Source of the DNA: Roseitranquillus sediminis
Lineage (GTDB): Bacteria > Pseudomonadota > Alphaproteobacteria > Rhodobacterales > Rhodobacteraceae
Assembly: GCF_016918935.1 (NCBI RefSeq)
Contig: NZ_JAFFOB010000023.1
Location: 40,107-104,106 of the forward strand
Length of the DNA stretch: 64,000 nt
Direction: 5' to 3'
In this document: positions 57,945 through 64,000 of the stretch, one piece after another
How the letters are laid out: each line of letters opens with the position of its first letter
Numbering within the stretch: the first letter of the stretch is position 1
Position numbers and translations under genes: made by a program
The notes under the pieces: model-generated
The model's input: the letters and a program-made list of their open reading frames with translations, nothing else
The model's database searches: none
What the model was told of the DNA's origin: nothing

Positions 57945-59569
57945 GCGGAATTCACCTGACCCTCGATGACGTGCGCGCCGCCGTGATCGGCGAAGGGGCC
58001 GCGATGCCGGGACCGTTCGGCGCGAGGCCGCTCGTCTATGCCGACTACGTCGCGTCGGGCCGGTCGCTCACCTTCATCGAGGATGCGATCCGGCACCACG
58101 TCCTGCCGACCTACGGCAACACCCACACCGAGACGTCCTACACCGGCCGGCGCACGACGCGCCTGCGCGAGAGCGCGCGGGCGACGGTCCGGCGGGCGCT
58201 TGGCGCCGACGCGGGGCACGCGGTGATCTTCGCCGGCTCTGGCGCCACGGCTGCGGCCGACAAGCTGGTGCGCGCCCTGGGTCTGCGCGCGGACGAGCCG
58301 CCAAGGGCGACTGTCTTCGTCGGCCCCTACGAGCATCACTCGAACGACCTTCCGTGGCGCGAGGCGCGGGCCGAGCTGGTTCGCATCCCGCTGGATTCCA
58401 ATGGCGCGATCTGCCTCGATACGCTCGAGCAGGAACTGGCCTCGCGGGCCGACGTGCCGCTCAAGATCGGCACGTTCTCGGCGGCGTCGAACGTGACGGG
58501 GATCCGGACCGATCTCGCGGCGCTGGCCCGGTTGCTGCACCGCCACGGCGCCTGGTTCGTCTGCGACTTCGCTGCCGGCGGCCCCTACATCCCGGTCCGC
58601 ATGGGCGAGAGCGCAGCCGGCGCCGGTGACCGCATAGACGCCGCTTTCCTGTCGCCGCACAAGTTTCCCGGTGGGCCTGGCGCCTCGGGCGTGCTGGTCG
58701 CGGACCGGCGTATGCTGGAGGGGCCGGTGCCGACGGTGCCGGGCGGCGGCTCGGTTTCCTACGTCACCGCGTCGCGCCGGACCTACATCGCCGACCATGA
58801 GCGGCGCGAAGAGGCGGGCACTCCCGGTATCGTCGAGAACATCCGCGCAGGCATGGTGCTGGAGCTGAAGTCACGGATCGGCGACGCGGTCATCGCCGAG
58901 GCCGAGCAGGCGCTGACCGCGCGGCTCGAGGCGCGGCTGCGCGCGACTCCCGGTGTCGAGCTTCTCGGGCCGGCGGGCGTGGAGCGGCTCGGCATCTTCT
59001 CCTTCAACGTGCGGGCGGGGGCACGGCTCTTGCACCACAACCTCGTCGTGGCGCTGCTCAACGATCTCTTCGGCGTGCAGACGCGCGGCGGCTGCTCCTG
59101 CGCCGGTCCCTATGGCCACGCGCTCCTAGAGATCGACGACGCAATCGCGGAGGCGCACGAGCGGGCGGTCGCGCGTGGCCTCTCGGCCTTTCGGCCCGGC
59201 TGGGCCCGGCTCGGGGTCAACTACTTCTTCGCTGAAGAGACGGTGGACTACATCGCTGACGCCGTGGCGTTCGTGGCGCGGAGAGGGTCGGATCTGCTGC
59301 GCATGTACCACCTCGACGCCGCTGCAGGCGTCTGGCGGGCCGGCGCGACCGACGAAGCACCGCGTTCGCTGGCCGAGCTCTGGAGTGCGCCGGCAGAGGA
59401 GCCTGCGCCGCCCGGCTTCGCCGCCTGCCTCGCCCAGGCGGAGCGGATCGCGGACGAGGCCGCGGTGCTCGATCCGCCGCCGGCCACCGCCCTGGATGCC
59501 GAAGCCGAGAGCCTGCGTTGGTTCTGGATGCCGCATGAGGCGCCGCTCATCCGCGAGGCCGCGGAATGA
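57941..59569 (+). CDS. PLP-dependent class V aminotransferase / cysteine desulfurase-like enzyme
   Basis: 542 residues. The fold is class V: VYADYVASGRSLTFIEDAIR, TYGNTHTETSYTGRRTT, RESARATVRRALGADAGHAV, VFVGPYEHHSNDLPWREA, and the PLP lysine in FLSPHKFPGGPGASGVLVAD. Near residue 385 a reactive-Cys loop (VQTRGGCSCAGPYGHALLEI) resembles that of SufS-type desulfurases. The 110-residue C-terminal extension is extra. It may release sulfur or lyse a cysteine-type substrate, or act as an unusual lyase. Overlaps both neighbours (ATGA), so it belongs to the importer operon. Confidence 0.85.
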   Translation: MSGIHLTLDDVRAAVIGEGAAMPGPFGARPLVYADYVASGRSLTFIEDAIRHHVLPTYGNTHTETSYTGRRTTRLRESARATVRRALGADAGHAVIFAGSGATAAADKLVRALGLRADEPPRATVFVGPYEHHSNDLPWREARAELVRIPLDSNGAICLDTLEQELASRADVPLKIGTFSAASNVTGIRTDLAALARLLHRHGAWFVCDFAAGGPYIPVRMGESAAGAGDRIDAAFLSPHKFPGGPGASGVLVADRRMLEGPVPTVPGGGSVSYVTASRRTYIADHERREEAGTPGIVENIRAGMVLELKSRIGDAVIAEAEQALTARLEARLRATPGVELLGPAGVERLGIFSFNVRAGARLLHHNLVVALLNDLFGVQTRGGCSCAGPYGHALLEIDDAIAEAHERAVARGLSAFRPGWARLGVNYFFAEETVDYIADAVAFVARRGSDLLRMYHLDAAAGVWRAGATDEAPRSLAELWSAPAEEPAPPGFAACLAQAERIADEAAVLDPPPATALDAEAESLRWFWMPHEAPLIREAAE

Positions 59570-60879
59570 GCGCAGCGTTCCCGCCCTCGCTCTGGGCCGA
59601 GGTGGCCGTCCCGCGCGCGCCTGCGTCGCCGCTGCGTGGCGAAGTGGAGGCCGAGGTGGTCGTGGTCGGCGCAGGTTTCACCGGCCTGTCGGCGGCGCTG
59701 CACCTGGCGCGGCGAGGCGTGGCGCCGATCGTGGTCGAGGCTCACGCGGTGGGCTGGGGCGCTTCGGGGCGCAACAACGGGCAGGTGATCCCGACGCTGA
59801 CCGCCGCCGAGCCCGATGCCATGGCCCTCCGTTGGGGCGAGGCCGGAGAACGCTTCGCACGCCTCGTCGGCGGCAGCGCCGCCTATCTCTTCGACACCGT
59901 CCGGGAGGAGGGGATCGAGGCCGAGGCCGAGGCCGAAGCCGAGCAGACCGGCTGGTTCCAGCCAGCCCACTCGCCCGGGCGCATCCGCATCAGCGAAGGG
60001 CGCGTGGCGGCCTGGCAGCGACTCGGCTTCCCCGCGGAACTGCTCGACCGCGCGGCGTGCGAGGCGATGCTCGGCACTGACTTCTGGTTCGGCGGGATGT
60101 TCAACCCGACTGGCGGCCATGTGAACCCGCTGGGCCTCGCCCGCGGGCTCGCGACGGCGGCCGAGCGCCGCGGCGCCACGATCCACGAGGGCAGTCCCGT
60201 CACCGCCTGGACGCGCGAGGGCGAGGGCTGGCGGGTGCGGACGGCGCAAGGTTCGGTCAGGGCACGCGCGCTGATCCTCGCAACGAATGCGTACACCGAT
60301 CTGGTGGAGCGGACGCTCGCCTCCCGCATCTCGCGCCAGGTGGTGCCGGTGCTGTCGTGGCAGATGGCGACGACGCCGCTCGGCGACAATCTGCGGGCCA
60401 AGGTCCTGCCGGGGCGGCAGGCGGTGTCCGATACCAGCGGCGACCTGCGCTTCTTCCGCTACGACGCGCGCAACCGGATGATCACCGGGGGCGCGGTGAT
60501 CGGCGGCTGGCGAGCGGCGGAGCGGGTGCGCAACAAGGCCGCCCGGCGGTTGGCCGAGGCGTTCCCCGATATGGGGGTGCCGGAGATGAGCCATGTCTGG
60601 AGCGGCTATATCGGCATGACGTGGGACCGTTTCCCGTGCATCCACAGGCTCGGGCCGGACGGCTGGACCTGGACGGGCTGCAACGGGCGCGGCGTCGCGC
60701 TGTCGGTGTCGCTGGGCCGCGAGATTGCGGCGGCCGTGACCGGCACGGCCGAGCGCGATCTGGCGCTGCCGCTGTCGGATCCGGCGCCACTGCCGTTCCC
60801 GCAGGTGGCGCGCCGCGTGGCGCCGGCTTACCTCGCCTGGCTGCGCCGGAAGGACCGGATCGAGATCGCGAACGACTGA
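59566..60879 (+). CDS. FAD-dependent amine/amino-acid oxidoreductase (DAO family, PuuB-like)
   Basis: 437 residues. FAD-binding G-x-G-x-x-G in VVVVGAGFTGLSAALHLARR, then VEAHAVGWGASGRNNGQVIP, typical of gamma-glutamylputrescine oxidase-like enzymes. A middle substrate region (GGMFNPTGGHVNPLGLARGL) and a C-terminal FAD motif (WSGYIGMTWDRFPCIHRLGP; WTGCNGRGVALSVSLGREIA) follow. It oxidises a primary or secondary amine, giving an aldehyde, NH3 and H2O2. The facing ALDH7 gene would be a fitting next step. ATG overlaps the previous stop. Confidence 0.9.
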   Translation: MSAAFPPSLWAEVAVPRAPASPLRGEVEAEVVVVGAGFTGLSAALHLARRGVAPIVVEAHAVGWGASGRNNGQVIPTLTAAEPDAMALRWGEAGERFARLVGGSAAYLFDTVREEGIEAEAEAEAEQTGWFQPAHSPGRIRISEGRVAAWQRLGFPAELLDRAACEAMLGTDFWFGGMFNPTGGHVNPLGLARGLATAAERRGATIHEGSPVTAWTREGEGWRVRTAQGSVRARALILATNAYTDLVERTLASRISRQVVPVLSWQMATTPLGDNLRAKVLPGRQAVSDTSGDLRFFRYDARNRMITGGAVIGGWRAAERVRNKAARRLAEAFPDMGVPEMSHVWSGYIGMTWDRFPCIHRLGPDGWTWTGCNGRGVALSVSLGREIAAAVTGTAERDLALPLSDPAPLPFPQVARRVAPAYLAWLRRKDRIEIAND

Positions 60880-60889
60880 GGAGAGTCCC

Positions 60890-61363
60890 ATGGACGACAT
60901 GCCCATACTGGAGCGGCGGCGGATCGAGGCGCAGATCCTCGGTCAGGTCTACGACACGCTCCGCGAGCGCTCGGGCGAGAAGGAGGCGCAGGCGGTCATC
61001 GGCGAGGCCGTCTCGAACGCTGCAGTCGCCCATGGCCGCGAGCTGGCCGAGAGGCTGGGCCGCCCGCCAACGCTCAAGGATTTCCACGAGATCATGCCCG
61101 CCTGGACCAAGGGCGACGCGCTGGAGATAGAAGTCATCGCCGCCGACGAGGAGAAGCTCGACTTCAACGTCACGCGCTGCCGCTACGCCGAGATGTACCG
61201 CCAGATGGGCCTCAGCGACATCGGCCACCTCCTGTCTTGCAACCGCGATGGCGACTTCTGCGTCGGCTACAATCCTGACATGAAGCTTACGCGGACGCAG
61301 ACCATTATGCGTGGCGCGTCCCACTGTGACTTCCGCTATCGCATGGAGCCGCAGGAGGACTGA
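60890..61363 (+). CDS. L-2-amino-thiazoline-4-carboxylate hydrolase-family protein
   Basis: 157 residues. The pattern AWTKGDALEIEVIAADEEKL, FNVTRCRYAEMYRQMGLSDI, GHLLSCNRDGDFCVGYNPDM, KLTRTQTIMRGASHCDFRY is that of the ATC hydrolase family, small enzymes that open the thiazoline ring of L-2-amino-delta2-thiazoline-4-carboxylate on the way to cysteine. Four cysteines (in TRCRY, LSCNR, DFCVG, SHCDF) are conserved in type. AGGAGAGTCCC stands before the ATG. It is the last gene of the importer operon. Many members act on other ring amides, so the true substrate is uncertain. Confidence 0.8.
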   Translation: MDDMPILERRRIEAQILGQVYDTLRERSGEKEAQAVIGEAVSNAAVAHGRELAERLGRPPTLKDFHEIMPAWTKGDALEIEVIAADEEKLDFNVTRCRYAEMYRQMGLSDIGHLLSCNRDGDFCVGYNPDMKLTRTQTIMRGASHCDFRYRMEPQED

Positions 61364-61407
61364 CCGGGGTTTTCGCTTCAGGCTCCGGTGACCCGCCGCG
61401 TCAGATT

Positions 61408-62928
61408 TCAGATGTCGAACCGGACACCCTGTGCCAGCGGAAGGTGCGTCGAGTAGTTCACCGTGCTCGTCTGGCGGCGCATGTAGCCCTTCCAGGCGTC
61501 CGATCCGCTCTCGCGTCCGCCTCCGGTCTCCTTCTCGCCGCCGAACGCGCCGCCGATCTCGGCGCCCGAGGGGCCGATGTTGACATTGGCGATCCCGCAA
61601 TCCGAGCCGGTGGCGGAGAGGAATGTTTCCGCCTCGCGCAGGTCGAGCGTGAAGATGCAGGAGGAGAGGCCCTGCGGCACGCCATTCTGGAGCGCGATGG
61701 CCTCCTCGAGCGTCTCGTAGCCCATGACGTAGAGGATTGGCGCGAAGGTCTCCGTCCGAACCGTCTCGGTCTGGTCCGGCATCTCTACGATGGCGGGCTC
61801 GACATAGGCGCCTCCCGGCGGCACGCCGGAGGTCACCGGAGCCCCGCCGTGAACCTTGCCGCCTTCGGCTCGCGCCTGCTCCAGCGCCTGCTGCATCCGG
61901 TCGCGCGCCGCGTGGTCGATGAGCGGTCCGACCAGCGTCGCCGCCTCGCGCGGGTCGCCGACCGGCAGGCTGCCGTAGGCGGACACTAGCCTCTGCACCA
62001 GCTCGTCCCTGACCGAGCGGTGCACGATCAGGCGCCGCAGGGACGTGCAGCGTTGACCGGCGGTGCCGACGGCCGCGAACACCGTGGCGCGGACAGCCAT
62101 GTCCATGTCCGCCGACGGCGCGACGATCATCGCGTTGTTGCCGCCGAGCTCGAGGATCGGCCGGCCGAAGCGCGCCAGGACCTTGGGTCCGACGACGCGG
62201 CCCATGCGGGTCGAGCCGGTGGCCGACAGGATGGGGACGCCAGACGACGCCACCAGAGCCTCTCCGACCTCGGGCCCGCCGACGACAAGTTGCACGAGGC
62301 CGTCGGGAGTTTTTCCGAACCGCCGCAGGGCCCGGCCGAGGATCTTCATGCAGGCCATCGCCGCCAGCGGCGTCTTCTCCGACGGCTTCCAGATCACCGG
62401 GTTGCCGCAGACGAGAGCGATGGCAGCGTTCCACGACCAGACGGCGACCGGAAAGTTGAAGGCGGTGATCACGCCGCACGGGCCTAGCGGATGCCACGTC
62501 TCGGTCATCCTGTGACCCGGCCGCTCGGAGGCGATCGAGCGTCCATAGAGCTGCCGCGAGAGCCCGACGGCGAAGTCGCAGATGTCGATCATCTCCTGCA
62601 CCTCGCCCTCGCCCTCCGACACGATCTTGCCGGCCTCGAGCGTGACGATGGCCCCCAGCTCCGCCTTTGCCGCCCGGAGCTCCTCGCCGAGCAGTCGGAC
62701 GAGTTCGCCCCGGCGGGGGGCAGGGACCTGCCGCCACGCGTGAAACGCGACCTTGGCCCGGTCGATGACGTCCGCCATGTCGGCTGAACTCGCCTGCACC
62801 ACGCGGGCAACCTCGGCGCCGTCGATGGGCGAGCGGACCGCATGGGTGCCTTCACTGAGCTCCGCCTGCTCAAATCCCGCCGCCGTCAGCGCCGCGGTAT
62901 GACGCGCCGTGCTCGCCTGCTGATCCAT
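61408..62928 (-). CDS. Aldehyde dehydrogenase, family 7 (AmaB/ALDH7A1-like)
   Basis: 506 residues from ATG 62928. ALDH7 marks: TETWHPLGPCGVITAFNFPV, CGNPVIWKPSEKTPLAAMAC, SATGSTRMGRVVGPKVLARF, catalytic Glu in ILELGGNNAMIV, catalytic Cys in GTAGQRCTSLRRLIVH, and CGIANVNIGPSGAEIGGAFG. The family oxidises alpha-aminoadipate semialdehyde (piperideine-6-carboxylate) in lysine breakdown and similar amino-aldehydes, using NAD+. It lies convergent to the importer/oxidase operon, 44 bp from its end, and may take the aldehyde made by the FAD oxidase. A longer frame to 63015 lacks support. Confidence 0.93.
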   Translation of the reverse strand: MDQQASTARHTAALTAAGFEQAELSEGTHAVRSPIDGAEVARVVQASSADMADVIDRAKVAFHAWRQVPAPRRGELVRLLGEELRAAKAELGAIVTLEAGKIVSEGEGEVQEMIDICDFAVGLSRQLYGRSIASERPGHRMTETWHPLGPCGVITAFNFPVAVWSWNAAIALVCGNPVIWKPSEKTPLAAMACMKILGRALRRFGKTPDGLVQLVVGGPEVGEALVASSGVPILSATGSTRMGRVVGPKVLARFGRPILELGGNNAMIVAPSADMDMAVRATVFAAVGTAGQRCTSLRRLIVHRSVRDELVQRLVSAYGSLPVGDPREAATLVGPLIDHAARDRMQQALEQARAEGGKVHGGAPVTSGVPPGGAYVEPAIVEMPDQTETVRTETFAPILYVMGYETLEEAIALQNGVPQGLSSCIFTLDLREAETFLSATGSDCGIANVNIGPSGAEIGGAFGGEKETGGGRESGSDAWKGYMRRQTSTVNYSTHLPLAQGVRFDI

Positions 62929-63140
62929 CCTGCCATACTTTCTCCCGCGCCGCACACGCGGGGATCCCGATCCGCCTGGGCGGCAACGACCCGATGGTAG
63001 TCTCGTCCGGTCCACCTTTGGAAGCGCACCGTCGGCGACCCTGGAGGAGCGCGCCAGAACGACATCAACTGCTTGCGTCTGCCTCGCGCAATGTGCTTTT
63101 TTGGAATGGTTCCATTTCGCGGGAATGAAGTGAGCCGGCC

Positions 63141-63851
63141 ATGTCCGCCGTCGTCATCGTCACGCACGGTCAGCCGTCAGCGCCCGGAGGGCCGGAAGCG
63201 GTGCTCGCCGAGCTGGCCGCCGAGGTTGCCGGTCACCTGCCCGGCGTGCGCGTCGGAAGCGCGACGCTTGCTGGTGACGGCACGCTCGGCCGCGCCCTTG
63301 TGATGCTCGGACCGGGCCTAGTCAGCGTCTACCCGCTCTTCATGGCCGACGGATGGTTCGTGAGCACGCTGCTGCCAAGACGCATCGCGAAGGTCTGGGA
63401 CGGGCGGGCCAACATCCTGCCGCCCTTCGGCCTCGACCCCGCGGTCTCCGGTCTGTCGCTCGCAGCCGCAGTTGAGGGGGCGCGGGAGGCGGGGCTTAAG
63501 CCGTCGCGGACGCACCTCCTTCTCGCCGCACATGGCTCGCCGTCGGATCCACGGCCCTCTGCCGCGGCTCGCCGCGTCGCCGCCCGTATTGAGGCTGCCG
63601 GAGCTTTCCGGCGCGTGAGCTGCGGCTTCGTCGACGAGAGCCCGTTCCTCGCCGAGGCGGGGCGGCTCGACGGGCCGGCTATCTGTCTGCCGTTCTTCGC
63701 GGCGGCCAACGGTCACGTCAATGAGGACTTGCCGGAGGCGCTCCGGGTCGCAGACTTTCCGGGGCCGATCCTGGCGCCCGTCGGGACGCGGCCCGAGGTG
63801 CCGGCCTTGATCGCGGCGGCGGTCCGCCGCCGAGGCGAGTGCGCCGCATGA
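63141..63851 (+). CDS. CbiX/sirohydrochlorin-chelatase-like protein
   Basis: 236 residues, tandem alpha/beta halves. First half: VVIVTHGQPSAPGGPEAVLA (metal His in T-H-G) and VYPLFMADGWFVSTLLPRRI. Second half: LLLAAHGSPSDPRPSAAARR, CGFVDESPFLAEAGRL and CLPFFAAANGHVNEDLPEAL. This is the class II chelatase (CbiX/SirB) fold that inserts Co, Ni or Fe into tetrapyrroles, with His in the two H-G motifs. Whether it still inserts metal is open. It lies directly upstream of hemA in the same direction, in keeping with tetrapyrrole metabolism. Confidence 0.82.
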   Translation: MSAVVIVTHGQPSAPGGPEAVLAELAAEVAGHLPGVRVGSATLAGDGTLGRALVMLGPGLVSVYPLFMADGWFVSTLLPRRIAKVWDGRANILPPFGLDPAVSGLSLAAAVEGAREAGLKPSRTHLLLAAHGSPSDPRPSAAARRVAARIEAAGAFRRVSCGFVDESPFLAEAGRLDGPAICLPFFAAANGHVNEDLPEALRVADFPGPILAPVGTRPEVPALIAAAVRRRGECAA

Positions 63852-63921
63852 GTGACGAGCAGAAACGCGGATGTGGCGAAGGCAGGCCGATCCACCTCCA
63901 TGCCGCAGTAGGAGCCCGACG

Positions 63922-64000
63922 ATGAACTATCCTGCGATGATCGACGCGGCGCTTCAGCGTCTGCATGACGAGGGGCGGTATCGGACGTTCATCGACATCG
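63922..64000 (+). CDS. hemA: 5-aminolevulinate synthase, 5' end only
   Basis: The first 26 codons (MNYPAMIDAALQRLHDEGRY, then RTFIDI) match the start of alphaproteobacterial 5-aminolevulinate synthase, the PLP enzyme joining glycine and succinyl-CoA to begin haem and B12 synthesis by the C4 route. TAGGAG lies about 8 bases before the ATG. The gene runs off the right edge. The preceding CbiX-like gene ends 70 bp upstream and may share a transcript. Confidence 0.85.
   Translation, partial: MNYPAMIDAALQRLHDEGRYRTFIDI

Noticed and set aside
60482..62737. 751-residue minus-strand frame across the FAD oxidase and ALDH genes
   Set aside because: Overlaps two firmly identified genes in other frames; composition is that of high-GC shadow coding.

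Overview
The window is high-GC DNA with dense, strand-coherent gene blocks and very frequent ATGA/GTGA stop-start overlaps. The gene content points to an alphaproteobacterium, probably of the Rhodobacterales: class II (B12-dependent) ribonucleotide reductase, a methionine synthase split into two cistrons, a 5-aminolevulinate synthase (hemA) start, an ECF sigma/NrsF pair, and a PQQ-based alcohol oxidation locus. No rRNA, tRNA, CRISPR array or replication origin was seen.

Layout. 0-1.4 kb: 3' end of nrdJ, with an unusual in-frame helix-turn-helix insertion. 1.4-9.7 kb: an accessory, partly decayed stretch. It holds IS21-like end repeats, an HsdR remnant, a CadC-like TPR regulator, a DUF4242 secreted protein, a divergent methyltransferase/HxlR pair around a perfect palindrome, a hemerythrin-like protein, a TnsA-like gene cut off by an IS3 orfA relic, and an HTH relic. 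9.7-36.3 kb: a quinoprotein island. It contains an M16C zinc peptidase tail-to-tail with a translationally coupled pqqABCDE-pip operon, two LysR regulators, and a cytochrome c / CHRD / PQQ-dehydrogenase / XoxJ-like / pseudo-site-2-protease operon. Facing it is a long operon encoding a DUF4175-like membrane protein, a 1398-residue VWA fusion, MoxR, DUF58 and two interleaved ABC transporters. 36.6-44.2 kb: HdeA-like protein, split metH behind a possibly switching leader RNA, and tex. 44.5-49.9 kb: SulP transporter with a universal stress protein, then a DUF3179/cytochrome P460 pair divergent from an ECF sigma/NrsF pair, with an excellent SigF-type promoter in front of the P460 gene. 49.9-52.7 kb: nitronate monooxygenase, a membrane protein and a VOC protein. 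52.8-61.4 kb: a peptide-type ABC importer operon that continues into a class V aminotransferase, an FAD amine oxidase and an ATC hydrolase, facing an ALDH7 gene. 63.1-64 kb: CbiX-like protein and the start of hemA.

How the parts fit. In the 9.7-36.3 kb island the cofactor (PQQ), the periplasmic dehydrogenase, its electron acceptor (cytochrome c), probable maturation factors (MoxR/VWA/DUF58, XoxJ-like) and transporters lie side by side, so the island reads as one alcohol-oxidation module. The dehydrogenase has lost or altered several textbook metal-site and disulfide residues, so its substrate and metal are open. The 52.8-62.9 kb block reads as import and breakdown of a small nitrogen/sulfur-containing compound, substrate unknown. 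All assignments rest on motif recognition by eye; no database search was run.
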